From: JAAYYM01 sp964631375
GTDB taxonomy: Bacteria; Bacillota; Clostridia; Lachnospirales; Lachnospiraceae
Length of the DNA stretch: 64,000 nt
Reading direction: 5' to 3'
Assembly: GCA_964631375.1 (NCBI GenBank)
Contig: CAZVYQ010000002.1
Span: forward strand, 1 to 64,000
The position numbers and the translations under genes were made by a program. The number at the start of each line of letters is the position of its first letter. The first letter of the stretch is position 1. Below, piece by piece: positions 1-9,232 of the stretch. Below the pieces are notes generated by a model. That model was not told the origin of the DNA. It saw nothing but the letters and a program-made list of their open reading frames with translations, and did no database searches.

Positions 1-24
1 GAATGTGCGAGGGCTAATAAATGA
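1..24 (+). CDS. C-terminal end of an unidentified upstream gene (partial)
   Basis: Frame 1 reads E-C-A-R-A-N-K and then a TGA at 22-24 that overlaps the ATG of the next gene at 21-23 in the ATGA style of translational coupling. Too little is present to name it. Because the next gene looks like a zinc-finger anti-sigma factor, a sigma factor would be the natural partner, but that is inference only. Confidence 0.3.
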   Translation, partial: ECARANK

Positions 25-359
25 AGTGCAGTGAAACAGAGCAGGCAATTCAACAGTATATTGATGATCAACTGACAGGTCCGAGATTGCGAGATTTTCT
101 GACACATATTGAAGGCTGTCCCAAATGTTATGAAGAAATGGAAATCAATTATCTGATGAAAGAAGCATTGATTCGTCTGGAAGACGGAAAAACAATGGAT
201 CTGCAAAAGGAATTGCAGCAAAAGATTCAATCATCAAAAAAGTGCTTGATGCTCCATGAGTATTTGGTTGCAGTGAGACAGATGGTTTTTCTGGCTGCCA
301 TACTGTTCATTATCATTTGTATGGTTAGAATTCTGATATTATGTGGAGTGGGTATATGA
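21..359 (+). CDS. zf-HC2-like membrane protein, putative anti-sigma factor
   Basis: This 112-residue protein has the HxxxCxxC core of the zf-HC2/ZAS anti-sigma fold (His29, Cys33, Cys36) in its N-terminal half and one hydrophobic segment at about residues 88-110, so the zinc finger would face the cytoplasm from a membrane anchor. In this family the N-terminal part usually binds an ECF sigma factor. No extracellular sensor domain follows the membrane segment. The gene is coupled to both neighbours by ATGA overlaps (stop 357-359, polA start 356). The sigma partner would lie just outside the window. The family call rests on the short motif and topology, so it is moderately sure. Confidence 0.6.
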   Translation: MKCSETEQAIQQYIDDQLTGPRLRDFLTHIEGCPKCYEEMEINYLMKEALIRLEDGKTMDLQKELQQKIQSSKKCLMLHEYLVAVRQMVFLAAILFIIICMVRILILCGVGI

Positions 360-3043
360 GTGAAAAATTAGTCTTAATAGATGGACACAGTATATTAAAT
401 AGAGCATTTTACGGAATGCCGGATCTGACCAATTCTGCCGGGCTGCATACAAATGCAGTATATGGCTTTTTAAATATTATGTTTAAGATACTGGAAGAGG
501 AACATCCTGATTATCTGGTAGTGGCATTTGATGTTCATGCACCTACGTTTCGCCATGAAATCTATCAGGCCTACAAGGGAACCAGAAAACCGGCTCCAAA
601 TGAATTCCGTGAGCAGGTGCCGGTGATCAAGGAATTGCTGCAGGCTATGGAGATTAAGATTATAGAACAACCCGGACTGGAGGCAGATGATATACTTGGC
701 ACCTTAGCCAAAAGAGCTGAACAGGCAGGGATAGAGGTTTCTCTTGTGTCAGGGGATCGTGATTTACTACAGATGGCATCAGATCAGATCAAGATCCGTA
801 TTCCTAAGACACGAGGCGGGAAAACCCAGATCCATGATTATCACACTCAGGATGTGATCGATGAGTATCAGGTTACTCCGGCAGGTATTATTGAACTGAA
901 GGCTCTGATGGGAGACTCATCAGATAATATCCCGGGAGTTCCTAAGATTGGGGAAAAGACAGCCACAGAACTGGTGGTACGTTATGGTACGATAGAAAAC
1001 TTAAAGGAACATATCGGTGAAATTACAAAGAACAGTATTCGTGAATCTCTGGAGACACATTTTGACCTCGCCGAGCTCTCCAAGGTACTGGCTACCATCA
1101 ACAGTCAGGCTGACATCCAATGTGATCTGGAGGATGCTCGTGTAAAGAACATGTTTACACAGTCAGCATATACCCTTATGAAACAGTTGGAATTCAAAAA
1201 TCTGTTGTCCAGATTTGAAAAGGAAAACATGTCAGTGAACAGCCAAAGTGAACGATTTAAACTTGTAACCAGGCTGGATGAGAGTGAGAGGATTTTTGGT
1301 GAAGCAGCAGAAGCCGGGCACATTGGCTTTCAGATGATTGGTGATCAGGAAATCATAGGACTTTCCATTGCCTATTCCAAGGATGATATCTATTATATCA
1401 AGGTACAGGGATCGCTTACGGCAGAGTACTTGTGTGATCAGATGAATTTCTTATTACGTAGTGCCGAGCATACAGTGTTTTCCGTATTTGATTTGAAGAG
1501 ATGCCTTTCTTCTTTGTTGAACCGAAATGAAAGTCCGTGGTCAGAAGAAGCTGAGTCGATCTCCGGACAATTGGTCGGAAAATGCTTTGATACGAGTGTT
1601 GCGGCGTATCTGCTCAATCCGCTTAAAAATGATTATGAAAATGAAGATATTGCCAACGAATATCTGGGTCTCATGATCCCGAATCGTATACAGGCCTTTG
1701 GAAAGATGTCATTAAGAGAGGCTGAAGAGAAAGAAAAGGCATCATTTTTAGAATATGTCTGCTATGATGCATATATATCCTATATGGCATATCCGATACT
1801 CAGAGAACGTTTGGAAGAGAGTGATATGCAGACACTTTTTGAGACGATTGAGATGCCGTTAATTCTGTGTCTGTATGATATGGAAACAGACGGAATCATG
1901 GTTCGACCTGATGAATTAAAGCAGTATGGGACTGAACTCGGGGAACAGATTGAGAGGCTTGCAAAGTCGATTCACGAGCAGGCAGGCAATGATTTTAATA
2001 TCAATTCTCCCAAGCAGTTGGGTGAGATTCTGTTTGAACAGATGAAGCTTCCCGGTGGAAAGAAAACAAAGACAGGATATTCTACAGCAGCAGATGTTCT
2101 GGACAAACTGGCAACTGATTATCCGTTTGTGGCAGATATTCTGGAGTATCGTGGCTTGACAAAATTAAAATCTACTTATGCGGACGGACTTGCTAATTAT
2201 ATTGATGAGAGCAATCGGATTCATTCACATTTTAACCAGACGATCACGGCAACAGGACGAATCAGTTCCACCGAACCAAATCTACAGAATATCCCGGTCA
2301 GGTTGGAGCAGGGAAGACTGATCCGTAAGGTTTTTGTTCCGAAACCGGGCTGTGTGTTTATTGATGCGGATTATTCTCAGATCGAGCTTCGTATCCTGGC
2401 ACATATGTCAGGGGATCAGAAATTGATCGCAGCATACGGTCAGGATGAGGATATTCATCGAATCACTGCTTCCGAGGTCTTTCATGTTCCATTGGCAGAG
2501 GTTACAGATCTTCAGAGAAGAAATGCAAAAGCAGTGAATTTTGGAATTGTATATGGAATCAGTTCCTTCGGACTGAGTCAGGGCTTGAGTATATCCAGAC
2601 AGGAAGCCAAGGACTATATTGACAGATATTTTGAGACATATCCTCAGGTTAAGACTTTTTTAGACAGGTTAGTAGAGGATGCAAAACAGAATGGATATGT
2701 AACAACCATGTTTGGACGCAGACGTCCGGTGCCGGAATTGAAATCGGCAAATTTCATGCAGAGAAGTTTTGGAGAACGTGTTGCCATGAATGCACCGATT
2801 CAGGGAACAGCAGCGGATATCATTAAGATCGCTATGATCCGTGTACATGACAGACTGGAGCGGGAGCATATGAGATCCCGACTTTTATTGCAGGTACATG
2901 ATGAACTGTTGATTGAGGCATATGATGATGAGATCGAGCAGGTAAAAAGAGTATTGTCCGAGGAAATGCACAGTGCTGCTGCACTATCTGTGAGATTGGA
3001 AATCGATATGCATACAGGAAACAGCTGGTATGAGGCAAAGTAG
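356..3043 (+). CDS. polA: DNA polymerase I
   Basis: Family A DNA polymerase of 895 residues for Okazaki fragment processing and repair synthesis. The order is an N-terminal 5'-3' exonuclease (FEN-like, residues 1 to about 290), a 3'-5' exonuclease-like domain (about 300-490) and the polymerase domain. Polymerase motif A is DADYSQIELR (Asp672), motif B is RRNAKAVNFGIVYG and motif C is VHDE (Asp849, Glu850). The proofreading Exo I motif DxE is replaced by HIGFQMIG, so the 3'-5' exonuclease is probably inactive, as in Bacillus enzymes. The start at 356 is preferred over an in-frame ATG at 341 because GGAGTGGG lies just upstream of 356 and gives an ATGA overlap with the previous gene. Confidence 0.97.
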   Translation: MSEKLVLIDGHSILNRAFYGMPDLTNSAGLHTNAVYGFLNIMFKILEEEHPDYLVVAFDVHAPTFRHEIYQAYKGTRKPAPNEFREQVPVIKELLQAMEIKIIEQPGLEADDILGTLAKRAEQAGIEVSLVSGDRDLLQMASDQIKIRIPKTRGGKTQIHDYHTQDVIDEYQVTPAGIIELKALMGDSSDNIPGVPKIGEKTATELVVRYGTIENLKEHIGEITKNSIRESLETHFDLAELSKVLATINSQADIQCDLEDARVKNMFTQSAYTLMKQLEFKNLLSRFEKENMSVNSQSERFKLVTRLDESERIFGEAAEAGHIGFQMIGDQEIIGLSIAYSKDDIYYIKVQGSLTAEYLCDQMNFLLRSAEHTVFSVFDLKRCLSSLLNRNESPWSEEAESISGQLVGKCFDTSVAAYLLNPLKNDYENEDIANEYLGLMIPNRIQAFGKMSLREAEEKEKASFLEYVCYDAYISYMAYPILRERLEESDMQTLFETIEMPLILCLYDMETDGIMVRPDELKQYGTELGEQIERLAKSIHEQAGNDFNINSPKQLGEILFEQMKLPGGKKTKTGYSTAADVLDKLATDYPFVADILEYRGLTKLKSTYADGLANYIDESNRIHSHFNQTITATGRISSTEPNLQNIPVRLEQGRLIRKVFVPKPGCVFIDADYSQIELRILAHMSGDQKLIAAYGQDEDIHRITASEVFHVPLAEVTDLQRRNAKAVNFGIVYGISSFGLSQGLSISRQEAKDYIDRYFETYPQVKTFLDRLVEDAKQNGYVTTMFGRRRPVPELKSANFMQRSFGERVAMNAPIQGTAADIIKIAMIRVHDRLEREHMRSRLLLQVHDELLIEAYDDEIEQVKRVLSEEMHSAAALSVRLEIDMHTGNSWYEAK

Positions 3044-3637
3044 ATGAAGGTGATTGGGATTACCGGCGGTGTCGGTGCAGGCAAGTCAGAGATACTGAGT
3101 AAAATCAAGACAATGTGCAGGTGTCGTATCATTATCGCAGACGAAACGGCTCATGAACTAGAACAGCCCGGAAAGCCATGCTATCAGCCATTAATTGATC
3201 TGCTTGGTGAGATCATACTGGATCATGAACAGAAAATTGATAAGGGTAAGTTAGCCGCCGCAATCTTTGAGGATGCGTCCGATGAGCGATTGCGACAGGT
3301 TAATCGTATTGTGCATCCGGCAGTCAAGGAATATATCCTGCATGAGATCGAGTTTGAGAGAATGCAGGGAAGAATTGATTATCTCTTTATCGAAGCAGCG
3401 TTGTTGATTGAGGACGGGTATATTGAAATCTGTGATGAATTGTGGTATATCTATGCAGATCGGAAAATAAGAGAACAGCGTTTGAGAGAAACACGTGGAT
3501 ATTCAGAGGAAAAGATCAAGGGTATTATGGATGCACAGTCGTCAGAAGAAACATTTCGTAAATACTGTAGTCTGGTCATCGACAACAGCCGCGACATAGC
3601 AGCTGCAGAGAAGCAATTGAGAGAACGGTTATCCTGA
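3044..3637 (+). CDS. coaE: dephospho-CoA kinase
   Basis: This 197-residue P-loop kinase phosphorylates the 3'-hydroxyl of the dephospho-CoA ribose, the last step of coenzyme A synthesis. The Walker A motif GGVGAGKS is at residues 8-15, and the segment ADETAHELEQPGKP matches the CoaE substrate region. The length is normal for the family. The ATG begins directly after the polA stop (no intergenic base), so the two genes are probably translated from one message. polA-coaE adjacency is common in Firmicutes. Confidence 0.95.
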   Translation: MKVIGITGGVGAGKSEILSKIKTMCRCRIIIADETAHELEQPGKPCYQPLIDLLGEIILDHEQKIDKGKLAAAIFEDASDERLRQVNRIVHPAVKEYILHEIEFERMQGRIDYLFIEAALLIEDGYIEICDELWYIYADRKIREQRLRETRGYSEEKIKGIMDAQSSEETFRKYCSLVIDNSRDIAAAEKQLRERLS

Positions 3638-3677
3638 AAAGGGATTTGGATAAAACAAAATGGGGAGGTATTGAACC

Positions 3678-5750
3678 ATGGCGGAGAATAAAAAGTATCC
3701 GGGACAGCTTGTCTTTGGTCTGGATATTGGGACAAGAAGTATTGTAGGAACAGTAGGATATAAGACAGGTGATACCTTTCATGTAATCGCCCAGCAGACC
3801 AAGGAGCATGATACCAGAGCGATGCTGGATGGACAGATACATGACATTAATAAGGTAGGAAAGACCATAAAAGCAATCAAAGAAACGCTGGAGAAGCAGA
3901 TTGGCAGAAAACTGACCGATGTCTGCATCGCAGCCGCCGGACGTGTACTCCAGACAGTTACCACTCATGTAGATTACGAATTGCCTGAGGAAACAACAAT
4001 TGAACCGGAACATATCTATGCACTTGATATGCTGGGCGTAGAAAAAGCCTATGACGAATTTCAGGAGGCGAATCATTCCGATATCAAGTTTTATTGTGTT
4101 GGGTATACGGTTGTAAAATATTATCTGAATCATTATCCGATCGGTGCACTGGAGAATCATAAAGCGGGAGTGATATCTGCTGATCTGATTGCAACGTTTT
4201 TGCCAGATGAGGTTGTGGACGGACTGTATAAAGCAGTAGAACTTGCTGATCTGCAGGTAGTTAATCTGACGTTGGAGCCGATTGCTGCCATTCAGGTGGC
4301 GATCCCTGTTATGTACAGGATGTTAAATATTGCACTTGTGGATGTAGGAGCCGGAACCAGTGATATTTCGATCACGAAGGATGGCAGTATCATTGCTTAT
4401 GGCATGATACCTCATGCCGGAGACGGGATTACGGAAACCATAGCAAAGCATTGCCTGGTTGATTTCATTCAGGCAGAAAAGATAAAGATTGCAGCAGGCA
4501 GAAAGAATGCAATCAATTATAAGGATATTATGGGACTTCCTCAAAAGATTACGCCTGGAGAGCTGGTTAAGGTTACGGATACTCTGATCAAGAACATGGC
4601 AAAGGAGGTTTCCGACAAGATCAAGGAATTGAACGGTGGAAAAGCAGTCAGTGCCGTCTTTGTTGTTGGTGGTGGTGGAAAATTTCCCGGGTATACAAAT
4701 GCACTGGCCAAGGAAATGGGCATACAGCCAGAGAGGGTTGCTCTGCGAGGGGAAGAAGTACTGGGAGAAATCGATTTTATGATCGATCATCCAAAACGTG
4801 ACTCCATGTATGTGACTCCGATTGGTATCTGTTTGAATTTTTATGATCAAAAGAACAATTTTATATTCGTACATTTCAACGGAGAGCGAATTAAGCTATA
4901 CGATAATAATCATCTTTCAATTATAGATGCGGCTATGCAGGCAAACTTTACAAATGAGGGACTGTTTCCGAGACGTGGAAAGGAACTGGATTTCGTTATC
5001 AACGGAAAATCAAGGATTGTACGTGGAGAGCTTGGAGAGGCTGCAGTTGTAACATTAAATGGTGTCAACACCGGAATCAATGCGACGATACAGGCAAACG
5101 ATCGGATTGAGGTCAGAGAATCGACAATGGGTAGTGATGCATCCATGGAAATCCGCCAACTGCCTGAATTTGAATCCTCGCTGCAAGTGGTTGTAAATGA
5201 TCAAAAGGTATTGCTCCCGAAATTTGCTGAGGTGAATGGAAAGCTGCAATCCGGCTTTTATGAGATCAAAAATCATGACGATATCAGAATCTTAAATTAC
5301 TATACGGTACAGCAGATAGTCGAATTTATGGATGTGATTTTAAAGGAAGGTACAAAGATCTATGTCAATAATAAATACGCTTCTCTGACGGATAAGGTCT
5401 ATGAGAACTTTTCCGTCCTTTGGACGATGGAGGAGGTACATCTGTCAGATGTAGAGGATGAATTGACAGAAGATGTGGAACAGGATGAAGAAGAGACGGC
5501 TGAGAAGGAGAACGTAGTTTTGCCGATCGTGCAGACTCCGCCTGAATTAGAATTGACCGTGATCGTTAATGGTGAGCCTGTGCATATGACAGGAAAGAGT
5601 TCCTACATTTATGTTGATGTATTTGACCTGATCCATTTTGATCTGTCACAGCCTAAGGGACGAAGTGTTGTAACATTGCTAAACGGTATGGCTGCACAGT
5701 ATACGGATATATTAAAAAACGGTGATGTTCTGGAAATATTCTGGAAGTAG
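3678..5750 (+). CDS. FtsA-like actin-fold protein with duplicated C-terminal tail
   Basis: The N-terminal 400 residues have the actin/Hsp70 ATPase signature of FtsA: phosphate-1 GLDIGTRSIVG near residue 14, phosphate-2 LVDVGAGTSDISI near residue 220 and the adenosine motif VVGGGGKFPGY near residue 330. FtsA tethers FtsZ to the membrane, but this 690-residue protein is much longer than a standard FtsA (about 420) and its C-terminus has no obvious amphipathic helix. The tail instead contains two related segments at about residues 440-485 and 630-690, both with a VNG...VVTLxNG...D-I/V-L/I-E pattern. They look like beta-grasp-type repeats separated by an acidic linker (about 590-615). Clostridia often carry such long FtsA paralogues. 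The exact role in division or cell shape is not proven by sequence. Confidence 0.75.
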   Translation: MAENKKYPGQLVFGLDIGTRSIVGTVGYKTGDTFHVIAQQTKEHDTRAMLDGQIHDINKVGKTIKAIKETLEKQIGRKLTDVCIAAAGRVLQTVTTHVDYELPEETTIEPEHIYALDMLGVEKAYDEFQEANHSDIKFYCVGYTVVKYYLNHYPIGALENHKAGVISADLIATFLPDEVVDGLYKAVELADLQVVNLTLEPIAAIQVAIPVMYRMLNIALVDVGAGTSDISITKDGSIIAYGMIPHAGDGITETIAKHCLVDFIQAEKIKIAAGRKNAINYKDIMGLPQKITPGELVKVTDTLIKNMAKEVSDKIKELNGGKAVSAVFVVGGGGKFPGYTNALAKEMGIQPERVALRGEEVLGEIDFMIDHPKRDSMYVTPIGICLNFYDQKNNFIFVHFNGERIKLYDNNHLSIIDAAMQANFTNEGLFPRRGKELDFVINGKSRIVRGELGEAAVVTLNGVNTGINATIQANDRIEVRESTMGSDASMEIRQLPEFESSLQVVVNDQKVLLPKFAEVNGKLQSGFYEIKNHDDIRILNYYTVQQIVEFMDVILKEGTKIYVNNKYASLTDKVYENFSVLWTMEEVHLSDVEDELTEDVEQDEEETAEKENVVLPIVQTPPELELTVIVNGEPVHMTGKSSYIYVDVFDLIHFDLSQPKGRSVVTLLNGMAAQYTDILKNGDVLEIFWK

Positions 5751-5774
5751 CAAACCGATGAAGGGACAAAGAAA

Positions 5775-6572
5775 ATGGATTTATGCAGTATAACAAGCGG
5801 TAGCAGCGGCAACTGTATTTATGTTGGATCAGATCACACACATCTTATCATAGACGCCGGTATCAGCGGGAAGAGAATAGAAGCAGGGCTAAATGAGATT
5901 GGTTTGACGACTTCTGATATCGATGGAATTTTGATCACACATGAGCATTCAGATCATATCGGTGGTTTGGGTGTTTTGGCCAGAAGGTACGGCATCCCTA
6001 TGTATTCCACACCGGGTACAATCAGGGGCATCAAGGAATCACATACGTTAGGAGAGATACCACAGGAGCTCTTTCGGGAGATTCAGGCAGACAAGGATTT
6101 TATCATTGAAGATCTGCGAATCAAGCCAATACGTGTTTCACATGATGCTTACGAACCGGTAGCATACAGAGTACAGCATGGAGAAAGCTCGGTAGCAGTG
6201 GTGACGGATCTTGGAATGTATGATGATTACATAGTAGAGGCATTTGAGGGAGTGGATGCATTACTGTTAGAAGCCAATCATGACATCAACATGCTTCAGG
6301 TAGGAAGGTATCCATATTATCTAAAGCAGAGGATACTCGGAGACAAAGGACATCTGTCAAATGAACGATCAGGACAGTTATTGGGAAGACTTTTGCATGA
6401 TCATCTAAAAACGGTGATGTTGGGGCATCTCAGTGCAGAGAATAATCTGGCTGAGTTGGCCTATGAGACAGTCAGACAGGAGATCACGATGTCGGACAAT
6501 CAATATAAAGCGGGGGATTTTCCGATTCGTGTAGCAAAACGCAGTACACGTTCAGAACTGATCGCAGTGTAA
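5775..6572 (+). CDS. MBL-fold metallo-hydrolase (YycJ/WalJ family)
   Basis: This 265-residue metallo-beta-lactamase-fold protein has the signature THEHSDHIGG at about residues 55-64, which supplies most of the dinuclear metal site. The N-terminal SSGSSGNCIYV segment and the overall length match the YycJ/WalJ subfamily, which is linked in Bacillus to WalRK cell-wall signalling and DNA-end processing. Here the gene is not next to walRK but follows the FtsA-like gene by 24 bp, so it is probably co-transcribed with that gene. The substrate cannot be told from the sequence. Confidence 0.85.
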   Translation: MDLCSITSGSSGNCIYVGSDHTHLIIDAGISGKRIEAGLNEIGLTTSDIDGILITHEHSDHIGGLGVLARRYGIPMYSTPGTIRGIKESHTLGEIPQELFREIQADKDFIIEDLRIKPIRVSHDAYEPVAYRVQHGESSVAVVTDLGMYDDYIVEAFEGVDALLLEANHDINMLQVGRYPYYLKQRILGDKGHLSNERSGQLLGRLLHDHLKTVMLGHLSAENNLAELAYETVRQEITMSDNQYKAGDFPIRVAKRSTRSELIAV

Positions 6573-6625
6573 CAACAATGAAAACAGAAATCATACTCCA
6601 TACGGAGCATAAGAGGGAGAAAGAT

Positions 6626-6898
6626 ATGAAGAAAACAATTATTACAGTAATCGGACAGGATACAGTAGGAATCATAGCAAAGGTATGTACCTATCTCGCT
6701 AATAACAGGATTAATATTCTGGATATTTCCCAGACCATTGTACAGGGGTATTTCAATATGATGATGATTGTGGATATGAATGAATCCAGCAAGCCGTTTG
6801 GAGATGTTTCTTCAGAACTGGAGCAAATTGGTGAAGAAATTGGTGTTATCATCAAGTGTCAGAGAGAGGAAATCTTTACCAAAATGCATCGTGTATGA
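6626..6898 (+). CDS. ACT domain protein, UPF0237 family
   Basis: A stand-alone ACT domain of 90 residues (beta-alpha-beta-beta-alpha-beta; TVIGQDTVGIIAKVC then NNRINILDISQT). ACT domains bind small ligands, usually amino acids, and regulate partner proteins. The start at 6626 is preferred over an in-frame ATG at 6578 because AGGGAGA precedes it and family members begin with MKKTIITVIG-like sequence. It sits 40 bp upstream of the UPF0210 gene. That pairing recurs across bacteria and suggests the ACT protein modulates the partner, although neither has an established function. Confidence 0.88.
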   Translation: MKKTIITVIGQDTVGIIAKVCTYLANNRINILDISQTIVQGYFNMMMIVDMNESSKPFGDVSSELEQIGEEIGVIIKCQREEIFTKMHRV

Positions 6899-6938
6899 TG
6901 ATCACAGCAAAAACTGAAATGAAGAATGGAGTAAGCAA

Positions 6939-8303
6939 ATGATTAATATATTTGAAGTCAATGAAACAAACCAAATGATTGAAAAAGAAAATCTGGATGT
7001 CAGAACGATCACTCTGGGCATCAGTTTGTTGGACTGTATTACCGATGATCTGGAACAGCTGAATCGAAATATTTATCAAAAGATCACAACTGTTGCCAAG
7101 AATCTGGTCAGTGTCGGTAAGGAGATTGAGATGGAATTTGGTATTCCAATCGTCAATAAAAGAATCTCTGTCACCCCGATTTCTCTGATAGGAGCTTCTG
7201 CCTGTAAATCTCCTGAGGATTATGTATCTCTTGCAAAAACACTTGATCAGGCTGTAAAAGAAGTTGGCGTGAATCTGATTGGAGGATATTCGGCTCTGGT
7301 TTCCAAGGGAATGACACAATCCGAAGAGTATCTGATCCGATCCATTCCACAGGCATTGGCCTGTACTGACAGAGTATGCAGTTCCGTGAATCTTGGTTCT
7401 ACAAAGACAGGAATCAATATGGATGCAGTCAGATTGATGGGAGAGATCATCCTTCAGACTGCAGAATATACAAAGGAACAGGATTCTACCGGCTGTATGA
7501 AGCTGGTTGTCTTCTGTAATGCACCGGATGATAACCCCTTTATGGCAGGTGCCTTTCATGGTGTAACAGAGGCTGATGCAATTATTAATGTGGGTGTCAG
7601 TGGCCCCGGTGTTGTGAAGACAGCTCTTTCCAAGGTACGTGGAGAAAGTTTTGAGGTATTGTGTGAGACGATCAAAAAGACTGCCTTTAAGGTGACAAGA
7701 GTTGGTCAACTCGTAGCCGGTGAAGCTTCCAAGAGACTCGGAATTCCATTTGGTATAGTAGATCTGTCACTTGCTCCGACTCCGGCAATCGGTGACAGTG
7801 TTGCGGATATTTTATGTGAGATCGGTCTGGAGCATGCAGGAGCACCGGGAACAACAGCAGCACTGGCTTTGCTCAATGATCAGGTGAAGAAGGGCGGCGT
7901 GATGGCATCTTCATATGTTGGAGGATTGAGCGGTGCATTCATTCCGGTCAGTGAGGATCAGGGAATGATAGATGCGGTAGAGGCTGGAGCCTTGACTTTG
8001 GAGAAGCTGGAAGCCATGACATGTGTCTGCTCAGTCGGACTGGATATGATTGCAATCCCCGGGGATACCAAGGCAACTACGATTTCCGGAATCATAGCAG
8101 ATGAATTGGCCATAGGCATGGTTAATCAAAAGACAACAGCAGTACGTCTGATTCCTGTAATCGGGAAAACAGTTGGTGATACGGTAGAGTTTGGAGGCCT
8201 GTTCGGATATGCCCCGATCATGCCTGTCAATCCGTTTTCCTGCGATGCATTTATCAATCGAAAGGGAAGAATACCGGCCCCGATCCATTCCTTTAAAAAT
8301 TAA
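6939..8303 (+). CDS. UPF0210 (PFL/DUF711 family) protein
   Basis: This 454-residue protein has the glycine-rich, highly conserved sequence of the UPF0210/DUF711 family, including NVGVSGPGVVKTAL and GAPGTTAALALLNDQVKKGG. The fold is related to pyruvate formate-lyase/glycyl radical barrels in some annotations, but there is no C-terminal glycyl radical motif and no activating enzyme nearby, so the PFL name should not be taken as a function. Paired with the upstream ACT protein. The biochemical role is unknown. Confidence 0.85.
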   Translation: MINIFEVNETNQMIEKENLDVRTITLGISLLDCITDDLEQLNRNIYQKITTVAKNLVSVGKEIEMEFGIPIVNKRISVTPISLIGASACKSPEDYVSLAKTLDQAVKEVGVNLIGGYSALVSKGMTQSEEYLIRSIPQALACTDRVCSSVNLGSTKTGINMDAVRLMGEIILQTAEYTKEQDSTGCMKLVVFCNAPDDNPFMAGAFHGVTEADAIINVGVSGPGVVKTALSKVRGESFEVLCETIKKTAFKVTRVGQLVAGEASKRLGIPFGIVDLSLAPTPAIGDSVADILCEIGLEHAGAPGTTAALALLNDQVKKGGVMASSYVGGLSGAFIPVSEDQGMIDAVEAGALTLEKLEAMTCVCSVGLDMIAIPGDTKATTISGIIADELAIGMVNQKTTAVRLIPVIGKTVGDTVEFGGLFGYAPIMPVNPFSCDAFINRKGRIPAPIHSFKN

Positions 8304-8310
8304 TGAAGTG

Positions 8311-8339
8311 TTGACAATGCACTGATTAATTGATAGTAT
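8311..8339 (+). promoter_or_regulatory. sigma-A-type promoter for the binding-protein gene
   Basis: Perfect -35 TTGACA (8311-8316), 17-bp spacer and -10 TAGTAT (8334-8339), about 50 bp upstream of the lipoprotein gene. It separates this gene from the UPF0210 unit. Confidence 0.7.
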
Positions 8340-8388
8340 TATTTTTGTTTAAATTCGGGAGAAATATGAAGAGAGTGAGGAAAGAATT

Positions 8389-9219
8389 ATGAAAAAGTTT
8401 TTATCAGTATTACTGGCATCTGTCATGGTACTTAGCATGATCGGATGTGGAAACAAGGATGCAGCAGCTGCTGCTTCAGAGAGCACAGGAGACGAGTCAG
8501 CACGTAAACAGTTGATTGTTGGATTTGATGCAGAGTATCCGCCATATGGCTATAAGGATGAAAATGGTGAGTATGTCGGATTTGATCTGTCACTGGCAGA
8601 GGAAGTATGTACCAGAAATGGATGGGAACTTGTAAAGCAGCCTATTAATTGGGATTCTAAGGATATGGAGTTGAATTCAGGCTCCATCGACTGCATCTGG
8701 AACGGATTTACCATGACCGGACGTGAGTCAGAGTATACATGGTCTGATCCATATGTAGATAACAGTATTGTTGTTGTAGTCGGAGCAGACTCTGATATAA
8801 AAGCAAAAGCAGATCTGGCAGGAAAGGTAGTAGCAACACAGTCAGGATCATCTGCTTTGACAGCTTTGACAGATGACAGTGAAGAAAATGCAGATAACCT
8901 TGCCCTTGCTGCAAGTTTTGCAGAGCTTCAGGAGATTGCAGACTATAATACAGCATTCATGAACCTTGAAGCAGGTGCGATTGATGCGATTGCAGTCGAT
9001 ATCGGAGTTGCAAAGTACCAACTGGATTCCAGAAAGGATGCATTTAAGATGCTTGAGGAGCCGATCTCAACCGAGCAGTACGGAATTGGCTTCAAACTTG
9101 GAAATGAATCACTTAGAGATGCAGTTATGAAGACATTAAATGAAATGGTAGCCGATGGAACCTTTACAAAGATCGCAGAGGAATGGGAACTATCAGATAT
9201 GGTGTGTCTCGGAAAGTAA
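8389..9219 (+). CDS. amino-acid-type ABC transporter substrate-binding lipoprotein
   Basis: A 276-residue periplasmic-binding-protein family 3 (SBP_bac_3) receptor. The signal peptide ends in a lipobox (LSMIGC, Cys20), so the mature protein is tethered to the outer face of the membrane. The body starts with QLIVGFDAEYPPYGYKDENG, a classic polar amino acid receptor opening, followed by FDLSLAEEV and the SxxDCIWNGFTMTxxR block. There is no permease or ATPase gene next to it, so the membrane partners must be encoded elsewhere. The downstream gene is an amino acid racemase/epimerase-like enzyme 13 bp away, which may hint at an amino acid ligand. Confidence 0.9.
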   Translation: MKKFLSVLLASVMVLSMIGCGNKDAAAAASESTGDESARKQLIVGFDAEYPPYGYKDENGEYVGFDLSLAEEVCTRNGWELVKQPINWDSKDMELNSGSIDCIWNGFTMTGRESEYTWSDPYVDNSIVVVVGADSDIKAKADLAGKVVATQSGSSALTALTDDSEENADNLALAASFAELQEIADYNTAFMNLEAGAIDAIAVDIGVAKYQLDSRKDAFKMLEEPISTEQYGIGFKLGNESLRDAVMKTLNEMVADGTFTKIAEEWELSDMVCLGK

Positions 9220-9232
9220 TGGCATAGAAAAA

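Noticed and set aside
3576..4160. Antisense open frames over the FtsA-like gene, also at 4323-4874
   Set aside because: They shadow a strongly conserved + strand gene and lack ribosome binding sites.
6876..7709. Long open frame (277 codons) antisense to the UPF0210 gene
   Set aside because: Composition is Cys/His/Ile-rich as expected from the complement of a well-conserved coding gene; no start signals.
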